Origin: Enterococcus sp. 4G2_DIV0659
GTDB taxonomy: Bacteria; Bacillota; Bacilli; Lactobacillales; Enterococcaceae
Direction: 5' to 3'
Length of the DNA: 64,000 nt
Assembly: GCF_002140715.2 (NCBI RefSeq)
Contig: NZ_NGLE02000001.1
Coordinates: 1,895,001-1,959,000 of the forward strand
Shown: in pieces, positions 53,300-63,248 of the stretch
Layout of the letters: each line of letters starts with the position of its first letter
Position numbering within the stretch: position 1 is the stretch's first letter
Translations under genes and position numbers: made by a program
Notes under the pieces: model-generated
The model's input: the letters and a program-made list of their open reading frames with translations, nothing else
The model's database searches: none
What the model was told of the DNA's origin: nothing

Positions 53300-55414
53300 A
53301 TGACAGAAAAACAAGTGTTTAAAACAACTTGGGGCGGACGTCCTTTACAAGTTGAAATCGGTCAATTAGCTAAGCAAGCAAATGGAGCAGTATTGGTTCG
53401 TTATGGGGACACTGTGGTTTTAAGTGCAGCGGTTGCTTCAAAAGATGCGAGAGATTTTGATTTCTTTCCACTAACAGTTAATTATGAAGAAAAAATGTAT
53501 GCTGTCGGCAAAATTCCAGGAGGATTTATCAAACGTGAAGGTCGCCCAAGTGAACGTGCAACATTAACGGCTCGTTTAATTGACCGTCCGATCCGTCCAA
53601 TGTTTGCAGAAGGTTTCCGTAATGAAGTTCAAATCACAAATACAGTAATGAGCGTTGAACAAGATTGTACACCAGAAATGGCGGCAATGTTTGGTTCGTC
53701 TTTAGCTTTAGCAATTTCAGATATTCCATTTGATGGACCAATCGCAGGTGTTGATGTTGGTCGTGTGGATGGCGAATATGTGCTAAACCCAACAGTAGAA
53801 CAATCAGAAAAAACAGATATCGAATTAACCGTTGCTGGAACGAAAAAAGCCATCAACATGGTTGAAAGTGGTGCTAAAGAAGTATCTGAGGAAGATATGC
53901 TTGGTGCGTTGTTATTCGGTTTTGACGCAATCAAAGAATTAGTTGCTTTCCAAGAAGAAATCGTTGCCGCTGTCGGTAAAGAAAAAATGGAAATCAAATT
54001 ATTACAAGTCGATGCTGATTTGAAAAAAGAAATCTTCGATGCGTACTATGCTTCAATGAAAGAAGCGGTTATGACAGAAGAAAAATTAGCGCGTGAAGTC
54101 AATATAGATGCAATCAAAGACCAAGTAAAAGAAGCATATGCTGAAAAATTTACTGGTCATGAAGAGGAAGCGCAATTAGCGAAAGAAGTAAAACAAATCG
54201 CTGAAGATTTAGAAAAAGACGTAGTTCGTGAACTAATTACGATCGATAAAATTCGTCCTGATGGTCGTAAATTGGATGAAATCCGTCCATTAGCATCAGA
54301 AATTGGTATTTTACCTCGTGTTCATGGTTCTGGTTTATTTACTCGTGGACAAACGCAAGCTTTATCTGTGGTGACTTTGGCACCTCTTGGTGAGCACCAA
54401 ATCATTGATGGTTTAGGTGTTGAAGATAGCAAACGTTTCATCCACCATTATAATTTCCCGCAATTCTCTGTTGGTTCAACAGGACGTGCAGGATCTCCAG
54501 GTCGTCGTGAAATCGGTCATGGTGCTTTAGGTGAACGTGCGATGGCACAAGTTATTCCAAGTGAAGCAGATTTCCCTTACATGATCCGTGTGGTATCAGA
54601 AGTTTTAGAATCAAATGGTTCTTCTTCTCAAGCAAGTATCTGTGCTGGAATCTTAGCCTTGATGGATGCTGGTGTACCAATCAAAGCGCCAGTTGCCGGA
54701 ATCGCTATGGGACTTGTTAGTGATGGGGAAAACTATACAATTTTAACTGATATCCAAGGATTAGAAGATCACCTAGGCGACATGGACTTTAAAGTTGCTG
54801 GGACAAAAGATGGAATCACTGCATTACAGATGGACATCAAAATCCAAGGAATCACGGAACAAATCTTGACAGAAGCTTTGACTCAAGCGAAAAAAGCACG
54901 TATGGAAATTCTTGCTGAATTGACATCGACAATTGCTGAACCTCGTCAAGAGCTAAGCAAGTATGCTCCGAAGATCGAAATGATCCAAATCGCTCCAGCT
55001 AAAATCAAAGATGTTATTGGTAAAGGCGGAGAAACAATCAATGGCATCATTGATGAAACGGGCGTGAAGATCGATATCGACCAAGAAGGGAATGTAAGTA
55101 TTGCCTCAGCAGACGCTGATATGATCAAAAAAGCAATCAAGATCATCGAAGAATTAACCAAAGAAGTTGAAGTTGGACAAGTTTATCTTGGTAAAGTCGT
55201 TCGTATTGAAAAATTTGGTGCTTTTGTTAATCTAATCAAAGGTAAAGATGGATTAGTTCATATTTCTCAATTAGCAAATGAACGTGTAAACAACGTTGAA
55301 GACGTTGTTAAATTAGGCGATGAAGTGCTTGTGAAAGTTACTGAAATCGACAAACAAGGCCGTGTAAATGTTTCGCGTAAAGCATTGCTAAATGAAGAAA
55401 ATAAAGAAAAATAA
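53300..55414 (+). CDS. pnp: Polyribonucleotide nucleotidyltransferase
   Basis: 704-residue phosphorolytic 3'-5' exonuclease. There are two RNase PH domains (first [20 protein letters not shown], second [20 protein letters not shown] and [23 protein letters not shown]), then KH ([20 protein letters not shown]) and S1 ([20 protein letters not shown]) domains. It degrades mRNA and acts in quality control. AAAGGAGAAC precedes the ATG. Its long leader stem suggests RNase III-dependent control. Confidence 0.97.
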   Translation: MTEKQVFKTTWGGRPLQVEIGQLAKQANGAVLVRYGDTVVLSAAVASKDARDFDFFPLTVNYEEKMYAVGKIPGGFIKREGRPSERATLTARLIDRPIRPMFAEGFRNEVQITNTVMSVEQDCTPEMAAMFGSSLALAISDIPFDGPIAGVDVGRVDGEYVLNPTVEQSEKTDIELTVAGTKKAINMVESGAKEVSEEDMLGALLFGFDAIKELVAFQEEIVAAVGKEKMEIKLLQVDADLKKEIFDAYYASMKEAVMTEEKLAREVNIDAIKDQVKEAYAEKFTGHEEEAQLAKEVKQIAEDLEKDVVRELITIDKIRPDGRKLDEIRPLASEIGILPRVHGSGLFTRGQTQALSVVTLAPLGEHQIIDGLGVEDSKRFIHHYNFPQFSVGSTGRAGSPGRREIGHGALGERAMAQVIPSEADFPYMIRVVSEVLESNGSSSQASICAGILALMDAGVPIKAPVAGIAMGLVSDGENYTILTDIQGLEDHLGDMDFKVAGTKDGITALQMDIKIQGITEQILTEALTQAKKARMEILAELTSTIAEPRQELSKYAPKIEMIQIAPAKIKDVIGKGGETINGIIDETGVKIDIDQEGNVSIASADADMIKKAIKIIEELTKEVEVGQVYLGKVVRIEKFGAFVNLIKGKDGLVHISQLANERVNNVEDVVKLGDEVLVKVTEIDKQGRVNVSRKALLNEENKEK

Positions 55415-55448
55415 GCAACGGAAGTTCGCTTTTGATGTATATTTTTAG

Positions 55449-55481
55449 GCAGAGTAAGGCGTTTCGCCTACTCTGTTTTTT
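55449..55481 (+). terminator. Terminator after pnp
   Basis: GCAGAGTAAGGCG pairs with CGCCTACTCTG, followed by six T. Confidence 0.9.
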
Positions 55482-55598
55482 GTGCAAAAGCACCGCTATT
55501 TAATAAAAAAATGTAAAGACGCATCACAGCTCTTTTGTTTGCCTATAATTAGTGGTAAAATTGATACTATCAGTCTAAAGATTATTCGGGGTGTCGAT

Positions 55599-56459
55599 GT
55601 GAAAAAATTTAATCCAAATAAAAATATAATTATCACACTGATCGTCGTAATCATTGTGGTTACAATCATCAGTTTGACTGCAGCTAAAAGAACCAATAGC
55701 GGCAAAAACAATTTGGGACAGTCAGCAGTGAATGACAGTGTAGGATTTATTGATAAAGTAATTTCTTTCCCAGCTAAAGCAATCGGTAATGGTATCTCAT
55801 CTATCAGTACACTTTTTAACACCTATGATGAAAATGAACGATTAAAAGAAAGAATCGATGGGTACGGAGAGTTATCCATCCAAAATGATAACTTAAAAAA
55901 AGAAAATGAAGCCTTGAAAAAAGAACTAGCACTAAACGAAACTTTAGGAAATTATGAAAGAGTGACGGCAACCGTTGTGTCTCGCTCGCCAGATATGTGG
56001 CAAGATTTATTGATTGTTGACCGTGGATCAAATGATGGGATTGAGCCCAATATGGCAGTTTTAGCTCAAAAAGGGTTAATCGGCCGAGTTATTGAAGTGA
56101 ACGCAAATTCCTCAAAAGTTGAATTGCTGACGTCAAAAAATCAAAATTCAAATCATTTCCCAGTTCAAATCAATTCTGAAAAAGGCGATTCTTATGGTCT
56201 TTTAAAGAAATTTGATGATAAAGAAAATACATTAGTCGTAAGTCAAATAGTTGGTGATATGGATATCAAAGAAGGGGATATCGTTCAAACTTCTGGACTA
56301 GGTCAAAACTCTCCAGCCAATTTACCGATCGGTGTTGTGCAAAAAGTAAAGCCAGACAGCTACGGATTGGATCGCGAAGTATATGTTAAACCTTATGCTG
56401 AAATGCATGGAATACCCGTTGTAACAATCATTAAACGATTAGCAGGAGCGGGGGAGTAA
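55599..56459 (+). CDS. mreC: Rod-shape-determining protein MreC
   Basis: 286 residues: N-terminal membrane helix (IIITLIVVIIVVTIISLTA), a coiled coil (ENERLKERIDGYGELSIQND) and a beta-rich outer domain (ATVVSRSPDMWQDLLIVDRG, LVSQ-type strands, GLGQNSPANLPIGVV). It organises peripheral cell-wall synthesis. I choose GTG 55599 with CGGGGTG six bases upstream; the longer frame to 55482 starts inside the pnp terminator. Followed one base later by mreD. Confidence 0.93.
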   Translation: MKKFNPNKNIIITLIVVIIVVTIISLTAAKRTNSGKNNLGQSAVNDSVGFIDKVISFPAKAIGNGISSISTLFNTYDENERLKERIDGYGELSIQNDNLKKENEALKKELALNETLGNYERVTATVVSRSPDMWQDLLIVDRGSNDGIEPNMAVLAQKGLIGRVIEVNANSSKVELLTSKNQNSNHFPVQINSEKGDSYGLLKKFDDKENTLVVSQIVGDMDIKEGDIVQTSGLGQNSPANLPIGVVQKVKPDSYGLDREVYVKPYAEMHGIPVVTIIKRLAGAGE

Positions 56460-56460
56460 G

Positions 56461-56976
56461 ATGCAATTAATAAAAAAAGAAAATGTTAAATACTATGCAC
56501 CTGTGGTTTTCTTTTTATTGATGCTCATTGATGGTCAATTGACTCAAGGCGCAGAGAATTTAACAGATAATGTCTATTTTGCAAATGCTCATTTTATGTT
56601 GCTAGCGTTTTTGATGGCAGTACCCAACTTATCTAAACGCTATTTGCTGATTACGGCGTTAATCATAGGTTTTATTTTTGATAGCTACTATATTGGAATT
56701 ATCGGGATTTATACGGTTGCCCTAGTTGCAACGGTGATGATGATGTATCGATTTCAACGGGTGGTTCATACAAATCTATTAACAGCATTTTTTGGTATGA
56801 TTATTTTTGTGACGACTTACGAATTAATTGCAGTAGGACTGCAATTTACTTTCCATCTATCAAATGTAGCACCTTTATTGTTTATCACGAAAGTTTTAGG
56901 ACCAACATTGCTTTTTAATATGCTGATATTCGTTATTTTTGCTTATCCGCTAAAAAGATTATTCGCAAGTGAATAA
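56461..56976 (+). CDS. mreD: Rod-shape-determining protein MreD
   Basis: 171 residues with five or six membrane helices (YYAPVVFFLLMLIDGQLTQG at the start, LLITALIIGFIFDSYYIGII in the middle). It is the membrane partner of MreC in the elongation machinery. GGAGCGGGGGAG at the mreC end provides its ribosome binding site. No mreB is in the window, as usual for ovococci. Confidence 0.92.
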   Translation: MQLIKKENVKYYAPVVFFLLMLIDGQLTQGAENLTDNVYFANAHFMLLAFLMAVPNLSKRYLLITALIIGFIFDSYYIGIIGIYTVALVATVMMMYRFQRVVHTNLLTAFFGMIIFVTTYELIAVGLQFTFHLSNVAPLLFITKVLGPTLLFNMLIFVIFAYPLKRLFASE

Positions 56977-56987
56977 TCTTTTTTTTA
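56955..56987 (+). terminator. Terminator at the end of mreD
   Basis: AAGATTATTC pairs with GAATAATCTT and runs into eight T; it overlaps the last codons of mreD. Confidence 0.9.
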
Positions 56988-57045
56988 CAAAAATGAATCA
57001 ATAAAACATTAACCGTGTTATTTTAAAGAGAGTGTGAAATAATTT

Positions 57046-57089
57046 TGTAATATCCTTTTTATCTGTATGTCATACTGCTATGGTACAAT
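57046..57089 (+). promoter_or_regulatory. Promoter of the first SagA-like gene
   Basis: TGTAAT (57046), TTTTATCTGTATG (TGTATG at 57064) and TACAAT (57084-57089) occur with exactly the same spacing, 18 and 20 bases, at the second SagA-like gene. There is no good -35, so an activator such as WalR is likely; the TGTAAY half-site fits WalR but the spacing is not the classic five bases. Confidence 0.6.
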
Positions 57090-57169
57090 TACTCCGTTAA
57101 TCAGATAAAAAGAGACCGAAACAATACTCAAAAATCAATCAGACTTACATAAATGTCGGAGGAATAAAA

Positions 57170-58486
57170 GTGAAAAAAAGTATACTATCAGCACTGATGG
57201 TTTGTTCAATTACACTGACATCAGTTGCTTTACCGAGCGCTGCGATTGCAGACGATTATGACACAAAAATTGAACAGCAAGATCAAATCATCAATGGATT
57301 GAAAACGCAAGAATCAGAAGCCGCGACTAAATTGGCAGCTATTGAATCAGATATGCTAAGTACTGCAGCTAAAATTGATGAACTTACTGATAAAAAAGAG
57401 ACACTTACAAAAGAAATTACAAAACTGTACAGTGAAATTTCTGATTTGAATGTACGCATTCAAAAAAGAGAAGTTCAAATGCGTAATCAAGCCCGCGATG
57501 TGCAAGTGAGCGGATCTGGAACAAGCTATTTAGATGTTATCATCAATTCAGAGTCTATCTCAGATGCAATCAGTCGAGTGCAAGGAATTACAGCCTTGGT
57601 TAATGCCAACAATGATTTGTTGAAACAACAGACAACGGATAAAAAAAATGTTGAAAAAAAGACTGAAAACGTTGAATCACAGCTCTCTATTTTGGAAACA
57701 GCTACAAAAGAATTGAACGCGAAACAAGCTTCGTTGAATACATTGAAATTTGAGCAAGAAATTGCTAAAAACGACTTAGAAGCACAGCGTTCGACAGAAG
57801 AACATAAAAAATCTGATTATGTTGCACAAAAAGCAGCAGCGCAGAAAAAATTAGAAGAAGAACAAGCCAAACAAGCGAAAGAACAAGAAGCCCAACGTAA
57901 AGCCGAAGCTGAAGCGGCAAGAAAGCTGGTAGAAGCACAAGCGGCTAACCCAGGTCTTGTAAAAACAAATGTAGTTGGAGCAGATGGTACGACTACAGAA
58001 GGGTCTGTCACACCAGAAAAACCTGCACAAAAACCAGGTGGCGGAAGCAGTATCGGCACTGGTGGCGTTTCAGAAGCGAAAAAACGAGCAGCACAAATCG
58101 CCTTGAATGCCGTTGGTCAAACCAATCCAACTGGTTGGGGACAAAGCGGCGAGTGTATCGTAGCTGTACAAAATTGGTTGAATGCAGCTGGGGTCAGATT
58201 TACACCAGGAGGACCTCATAGCGGATACACACAATCAGGTGCGGTTCAAGTATCTTGGTCTGATGTTCAAGTTGGTGATGTAGTGCAATATGAAAATGCG
58301 CTAAATCCTGATGCTTGGCTAGACGGTGTTCATACCGTTTTAGTTGTCGGAGTTAACGGCAGCCAAGTACAAATCGTTGAATCAAATAATCCAGCAGGTT
58401 CTGGATATGTATCCACAACAACAGGTTGGACACCAAGTCCATATGCGGCAAACTTTAGAGCAGTTGTATGGCGTTTTCCAGGATAA
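57170..58486 (+). CDS. Secreted PcsB/SagA-like protein with CHAP-type C-terminal domain
   Basis: 438 residues. A signal peptide (SALMVCSITLTSVALPSAA then AIADD) is followed by a long coiled coil at about 30-260, an Ala/Glu/Lys-rich stretch and a Pro/Gly linker. The C-terminal domain (about 305-438) looks like a CHAP amidase/endopeptidase, with Cys near 328 (SGECIVAVQNWLN) and His near 386 (GVHTVLVVGV). It probably cuts peptidoglycan at division. Starts at GTG behind GGAGGAA. Its N-terminal half is a paralogue of the next gene, with a different enzyme attached. Confidence 0.87.
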   Translation: MKKSILSALMVCSITLTSVALPSAAIADDYDTKIEQQDQIINGLKTQESEAATKLAAIESDMLSTAAKIDELTDKKETLTKEITKLYSEISDLNVRIQKREVQMRNQARDVQVSGSGTSYLDVIINSESISDAISRVQGITALVNANNDLLKQQTTDKKNVEKKTENVESQLSILETATKELNAKQASLNTLKFEQEIAKNDLEAQRSTEEHKKSDYVAQKAAAQKKLEEEQAKQAKEQEAQRKAEAEAARKLVEAQAANPGLVKTNVVGADGTTTEGSVTPEKPAQKPGGGSSIGTGGVSEAKKRAAQIALNAVGQTNPTGWGQSGECIVAVQNWLNAAGVRFTPGGPHSGYTQSGAVQVSWSDVQVGDVVQYENALNPDAWLDGVHTVLVVGVNGSQVQIVESNNPAGSGYVSTTTGWTPSPYAANFRAVVWRFPG

Positions 58487-58501
58487 ATAAATGAATCATT
58501 A

Positions 58502-58553
58502 AAAACAGCTTACAGTGAAAATCACTAGATTTTACTATAAGCTGTTTGTTTTG
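58502..58553 (+). terminator. Terminator after the CHAP-type gene
   Basis: AAACAGCTTA pairs with TAAGCTGTTT; an inner TGAAAATC...GATTTTAC pairing extends the stem. T-rich tail. Confidence 0.75.
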
Positions 58554-58674
58554 CTATAATAGCAACTATTTTGATGGGCTATTGGTTAAAATCATGACAA
58601 ATAATCGCTCAGCAAATAAATGAACGAAGCATTGTTCTAAACTGTCATTTTTAACGATTTAAATGAAATACTCC

Positions 58675-58718
58675 TGTAACATTAATTTTATCTGTATGAC
58701 ATGTGACTATGATACAAT
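58675..58718 (+). promoter_or_regulatory. Promoter of the second SagA-like gene
   Basis: TGTAAC (58675), TGTATG (58693) and TACAAT (58713-58718) repeat the layout of the promoter at 57046-57089 base for base in spacing. The rest of the 312-base gap holds only the previous gene's terminator and AT-rich sequence. Confidence 0.6.
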
Positions 58719-58798
58719 TACATCGTTGTTAATAAAAGAATGAAAATTACTCAAACATGAATGAATTTATTATAAGCAAAAAGTCGGAGGAATGAATA

Positions 58799-60076
58799 GT
58801 GAAGAAAAGTGTATTACCGTTACTAATGATTTGCTCGTTAACCCTTACATCTGTAGCGTTACCAGCAATTGCATCAGCAGATGAAGTGGATTCAAAAATT
58901 CAACAAAAAGATCAAGCAATTAGTGGATTAAAAGCCAAAGAAGCAGATGCTCAAAGCCAAGTAGCAGCTGTACAAAGCGAAGTAGCTGGAATTAATGAAA
59001 AAGCTGAAGCATTATTAGCAGAACAAGGCATCTTAAGAGAAACTTCTACAAAACTAACAAATGAGATTTCACAATTAACAAAACGTATCGAAAAACGTGA
59101 AGTTGCAATCAAAAACCAAGCGCGTGACGTTCAAGTAAATGGAAGCACTACGTACATGGATGCATTATTAAATGCAAAATCATTTTCTGATGCGATTACT
59201 CGTGTGACAGCGATGAATACAATTGTTAATGCGAACAACGATTTAGTGAAACAACAACAAGAAGATAAAAAATCAGTAGAATCGAAAAAAGCTGAAAACG
59301 AAGAAAAAATGAAAGCTATCGAAGAAAACCAAGTAACCCTTGAAGCACAAAAAGGTGAGCTTGTGAAAGCCGAAGCTGAATTAAACGTGTTACAGACAAC
59401 TCTAGCTGCTGAAAGAGCAACAGCTGAAGATCAAAAAGCTGGATTAGTAAAAGAAAAAGAAGCAGCAATCGCAGAACGTGCACGTATTGCTGAACAAGAA
59501 AAAGTTGTTGCTGAAAATGCAAGAAAAGCAAAAGCAGAAGAAGCTGCTGCTAAAGCAACTGCATCAGAAAAACCAGCAAATACAACAAATACTGAGAGTG
59601 GAGCAACAACACCAAGTAACAACAATGGTGGTGGTGGAAATGTAACACCGACACCAACTCCTACACCAGTAGTTCCAGGAGACGATCAACAAAAGCAACC
59701 AGATCCAGATCCCATCCCAGAACCAACAGGTGGTTCTGCAATTTCTATTGCAGCAGCACAAGTAGGTAAACCATATGTATGGGGTTCAAAAGGACCAAAC
59801 AGCTTTGACTGTTCAGGTTTAGTATACTATGCCTTCATGCAATCAACTGGTCGTAATGTCGGTGGGTACACAGTTTCACAAGAAAGTGCTGGCGTACGTA
59901 TCTCTGTAGCGGAAGCACAAGCTGGAGATTTATACTTCTGGGGTAGCCCAGGCGCTTCTTACCACGTAGCAATCGCTACTGGTGGTGGTGGTTACATCCA
60001 CGCTGGGAACCCAAGTACAGGCGTTGAATATAGCAATGTAGGTGCATTTACACCATCATTTGCTGTACGTATGTAA
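58799..60076 (+). CDS. sagA: SagA-like secreted NlpC/P60 peptidoglycan hydrolase
   Basis: 425 residues. Signal peptide (CSLTLTSVALPAIASADE), coiled coil (about 30-250), a low-complexity Thr/Pro linker and a C-terminal NlpC/P60 domain from about 310. The catalytic Cys near 337 (FDCSGLVYYAF), His near 388 (SYHVAIATGG) and His near 401 (GYIHAGNP) are intact. SagA of E. faecium is an endopeptidase that releases muropeptides and is needed for daughter-cell separation; the location after mreCD is the conserved one. GTG start behind GGAGGAAT. Confidence 0.92.
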   Translation: MKKSVLPLLMICSLTLTSVALPAIASADEVDSKIQQKDQAISGLKAKEADAQSQVAAVQSEVAGINEKAEALLAEQGILRETSTKLTNEISQLTKRIEKREVAIKNQARDVQVNGSTTYMDALLNAKSFSDAITRVTAMNTIVNANNDLVKQQQEDKKSVESKKAENEEKMKAIEENQVTLEAQKGELVKAEAELNVLQTTLAAERATAEDQKAGLVKEKEAAIAERARIAEQEKVVAENARKAKAEEAAAKATASEKPANTTNTESGATTPSNNNGGGGNVTPTPTPTPVVPGDDQQKQPDPDPIPEPTGGSAISIAAAQVGKPYVWGSKGPNSFDCSGLVYYAFMQSTGRNVGGYTVSQESAGVRISVAEAQAGDLYFWGSPGASYHVAIATGGGGYIHAGNPSTGVEYSNVGAFTPSFAVRM

Positions 60077-60095
60077 TTTAATTAATTAAAATTTT

Positions 60096-60125
60096 AGAAC
60101 TAGACATTTGTCTAGTTCTTTTTTA
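60096..60125 (+). terminator. Terminator after sagA-like gene
   Basis: AGAACTAGACA pairs with TCTAGTTCT around TTTG, followed by six T. Confidence 0.9.
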
Positions 60126-60128
60126 TTT

Positions 60129-60169
60129 AAAAAAGGAAGTCTCAACAAAAATTGCTGAAACTTCCTTTA
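60129..60169 (-). terminator. Terminator after pepF
   Basis: On the minus strand AAGGAAGTTTC pairs imperfectly with GAGACTTCCTT and is followed by T-rich sequence. Confidence 0.7.
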
Positions 60170-60170
60170 A

Positions 60171-61964
60171 TTACTTAATATATTCCTCTGTTAATTCCAT
60201 GAATTCTTGTACATCTTTAATCACTTGATCGATCCCTGCTTGCCAGAAATCTGGTTGTGTTAGGTCAACATTCAAATGTTTCTTGGCTAAGTCTTCAGAA
60301 GTCATTGATGCAGTATCACGTAATAAAGAGATATATTGCTCTTCAAATGCGCTACCTTGCTTATTCGCATACGCATAAATTCCCATACTGAATAAATAAC
60401 CAAAAGTATATGGGAAGTTATAAAAAGGTACATCATCAATGAAGAAATGTAGTTTACTTGCCCAAAAATGAGGATGATAAGTACCTAAGCTATTTTGATA
60501 ACTTTCTTTTTGAGCTTCTAACATCAATTCAGTAATTTGGTCTTCGCTGAGTAATCCTTTTTGACGCGCTTCATAATAATTAGTTTCAAAAATAAAGCGG
60601 GCATGAATATTCATAAACATCGCAATGGCATTTTGCATTTTTGTATCTAATAAATTAATCTTTTCTTCAATCGTAGTTGCCTCTTTTAACGTTGCATCTG
60701 CCACGATTAATTCTGCAAAGGTACTCGCTGTCTCCGCAACATTCATCGCATATTCTCGATCGAGTACAGGTAAGTCCCACATAACACTACTATGGAATGC
60801 ATGACCTAGTTCGTGAGCTAATGTGGCAACTTCATTAATGGAGTTACCAAACGTCATGAAGATTCTTGATTCTTGCGTTTCAGGTAATTCGGTACAATAC
60901 CCTCCTGGACGTTTGTCAGGGCGATCTTCTGCTTCAATCCAACGTTGTTCAAACGCATGTTTAGAAAAGGCCGCCATTTTAGGACTGAATTTTTCAAAGT
61001 TTTCTAAAATAAAGGAAGCTGCTTCATCAAAACTAAATGATTTTTCTTCCAAGTCTCCTAAAATAATAGGTGCATCTTGATCTTGCCAATCCATTTTTTC
61101 TTTTCCAAGCAATTGTGCTTTGCGTGTTAAGAAATCAATAAATGGTTGTTTATTTTTTTCAATGGTTGTCCACATCGCATCCAAGGTTTCTTTTTGCATA
61201 CGGTTGTAGTTAAGCGGTTTTTCTAAGAAATCAGACACACCATGTAGTTTGTATTGGCTCAGTCTAAAGCCATCTAAATGATTAAGGGTATCTGCCAAAA
61301 GAGGTGCTTTTTGGCTCCAAGCTTTTTCCCATTCAGTAAATAGCGCTTGTCGAACGTCGGAGTTTGGATCGCTCATCATACGGTTAAATGCTTGACCTGC
61401 TGAAAGGTCTTGTCCTTCAAAGGGAATCAAGATACTCGCTACGATTGTATCGTAGTGGCTGCTCCAAGCGTTCAATCCGTCTAAAGCTAGAGTGTTGATG
61501 ATATTTTCTTCTTGTTCAGAAAGCAGTTGCTTTCCATCGCGACGGATTTCATTCAAACGAAAAGCAATAGGCTGAAAGTTTGTTAGGGAAGTTAATTCTG
61601 TCCAGCTTTCATCGGAGATTTCCGTTAATTTTTTGGTGAAAATCGTTTCTGCTAGTTGGATAGCTGGTAATAAGGCATAAAGGTTTCCCGATAAAATTTT
61701 CGCTTTCTTGTCCTTGGTATCAGCAGATAACAGTGCATTGATAAAGCTAGCACATTGTGAAAATCCTTCTGAAATGCTTCCTTGTAGCTGTAGAATTTCT
61801 TGCATTTGAAGATAGTCAGAATCATTTTCTGGTACCCATTGATCGATTAATTGATGGTAGTGTTTACTTTGTTCTTTTAATTTGTCCATGCGCTGTGCTA
61901 ATTCTTTTGAATCGCTTCCACCTGGAAAAATCGTGTCTAAATCCCAAATAAGTGAATAGGTCAT
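60171..61964 (-). CDS. pepF: Oligoendopeptidase F-type metallopeptidase
   Basis: 597 residues of the M3 family. The zinc site is LAHELGHAFHSS near residue 385, with the later Glu in VAETASTFAELIV. Helical N-terminal half, then YCTELPETQESRIFMTFGNS just before the zinc motif. It hydrolyses mid-size peptides in the cytoplasm and probably completes the work of the Opp system. Monocistronic; its start has GAAGGAAT upstream on the minus strand. Confidence 0.94.
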   Translation of the reverse strand: MTYSLIWDLDTIFPGGSDSKELAQRMDKLKEQSKHYHQLIDQWVPENDSDYLQMQEILQLQGSISEGFSQCASFINALLSADTKDKKAKILSGNLYALLPAIQLAETIFTKKLTEISDESWTELTSLTNFQPIAFRLNEIRRDGKQLLSEQEENIINTLALDGLNAWSSHYDTIVASILIPFEGQDLSAGQAFNRMMSDPNSDVRQALFTEWEKAWSQKAPLLADTLNHLDGFRLSQYKLHGVSDFLEKPLNYNRMQKETLDAMWTTIEKNKQPFIDFLTRKAQLLGKEKMDWQDQDAPIILGDLEEKSFSFDEAASFILENFEKFSPKMAAFSKHAFEQRWIEAEDRPDKRPGGYCTELPETQESRIFMTFGNSINEVATLAHELGHAFHSSVMWDLPVLDREYAMNVAETASTFAELIVADATLKEATTIEEKINLLDTKMQNAIAMFMNIHARFIFETNYYEARQKGLLSEDQITELMLEAQKESYQNSLGTYHPHFWASKLHFFIDDVPFYNFPYTFGYLFSMGIYAYANKQGSAFEEQYISLLRDTASMTSEDLAKKHLNVDLTQPDFWQAGIDQVIKDVQEFMELTEEYIK

Positions 61965-62080
61965 ATGTGATTCCTTCTTTCTTACATGTATTTCTTCTAG
62001 TATATCATAAGAAAAAAAGATTGAGAGATTGTTTATTTCGATAGAAAAGGATAATATAGTAAAAGAAGTGAGGTGGCAAA

Positions 62081-62584
62081 TTGAAAAAACAATTAAAAAA
62101 TAGTAATTTCTATATAATTATCGCGTTTTTGATTATGGCTGTGTTGTTTTACAGCTCTTCTCAAACCTATGAACAACAATCTCAAGTGAGCTTGTTAGAA
62201 AAAGTATTAGGTAATCAGCCTTTCAAAGAACAATTGAAGGGGATTTCTTTTCACTATGCAGGAAGTGAGATAAGTATAAAGGCAAATGGTTATGCAAAAT
62301 TTGTTGAGTTTTTTATCCGAAAAGGGGCTCATTTTGGCACTTACTTTTTATTAGGTGGTAGTTGGTTTTTAGGATTGAATTTGAAAGTCAAACAACCATT
62401 ATTGATCGGTGTCGTTGCATGGCTAACAGCAACTGGTTATGCTGGTTTGGATGAATACCATCAGATGCTTACTGGGGGACGAACACCGCTATTTCAGGAT
62501 GTGATGTTAGATTCTATTGGTGCATTGACTGCAGTTATTATTTGTTTGCTCGTGATTAGTATTAAAAAAATGAAGAAAAAATAA
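62081..62584 (+). CDS. VanZ-like family membrane protein
   Basis: 167 residues with four membrane helices. FIRKGAHFGTYFLLGGSWFL and LDEYHQMLTGGRTPLFQDVMLD are the VanZ family motifs. The larger outside loop (about 35-80) follows the first helix. VanZ gives low teicoplanin resistance in van clusters, but chromosomal relatives like this have no known role. Starts at TTG behind GAGGTGG. Confidence 0.9.
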   Translation: MKKQLKNSNFYIIIAFLIMAVLFYSSSQTYEQQSQVSLLEKVLGNQPFKEQLKGISFHYAGSEISIKANGYAKFVEFFIRKGAHFGTYFLLGGSWFLGLNLKVKQPLLIGVVAWLTATGYAGLDEYHQMLTGGRTPLFQDVMLDSIGALTAVIICLLVISIKKMKKK

Positions 62585-62626
62585 GCTAAAAACAATCCAG
62601 AAATTCAATTGAATTTTTTTAAAAGA

Positions 62627-62700
62627 AACATACTAAGATTAGAGGGTAAGCTCATCCGTCGATAAGTGTAGTGACCCTCTAATCTTAGTATGTGTTTATT
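62627..62700 (+). terminator. Long hairpin terminator after the VanZ-like gene
   Basis: AACATACTAAGATTAGAGGGT pairs exactly with ACCCTCTAATCTTAGTATGT; the 26-base loop contains a further CATCCGTCGATAAGTG segment. TTTATTT follows. Confidence 0.85.
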
Positions 62701-62798
62701 TACTTCAAATATCAGTCTCAAGCTGGATGAAAGTCGTCTAAAAAAAATCTATGATAAAGAAGAATAAAATCATGTAAGAGAGGAGCGAGTGGTTTTCG

Positions 62799-63194
62799 GT
62801 GAAATATTTCTGCAAATCAGTAATGTGGGGAATTGTTTTCGTCATGATTACTATTATTGGGCTTAGAATGTATACATATAATAATCCGTCAACGGCTGCC
62901 GCTATAATCGATCGACTGAATCCATTAGTCAAAACTGCAACTCTTTATACAAAAACAACTGAAAACTATGAATACAAATACCCAGATGCAACGAGCAAGA
63001 TAGAGAATTTTACGTATGTTCAAACATGTTATACTAATAATGGAAAGAAACGGAAGTTAGAATATATTTCATTTGGAAAAAAAATAACACCAGATAAATT
63101 CCTTAAGATAACTGCTAAGGGACAAAACGTTATAATGTGGGAAGAAATCAGTAGAAAAGATTTACCACAGACAGTCAGTCGATTATTGAAATAA
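62799..63194 (+). CDS. YxeA-like (DUF1093) secreted or anchored protein
   Basis: 131 residues, with an N-terminal hydrophobic segment (SVMWGIVFVMITIIGLRMYT) and a small basic outside domain with YTNNGKKRKLEYISFGKKI, matching the DUF1093/YxeA pattern. Starts at GTG behind AGAGGAG. Function unknown in the family. Two outside-domain features are a lone Cys (VQTCYTNN) and an aromatic-rich middle. Confidence 0.72.
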   Translation: MKYFCKSVMWGIVFVMITIIGLRMYTYNNPSTAAAIIDRLNPLVKTATLYTKTTENYEYKYPDATSKIENFTYVQTCYTNNGKKRKLEYISFGKKITPDKFLKITAKGQNVIMWEEISRKDLPQTVSRLLK

Positions 63195-63248
63195 AATGAA
63201 AGAAACTTGTCTAATTTAAAAGAAATCGTTATATACTAATGGTAGGGA

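Noticed and set aside
55482..55598. N-terminal extension of mreC
   Set aside because: It begins within the pnp terminator, has no ribosome binding site and precedes the normal MreC start at GTG 55599.
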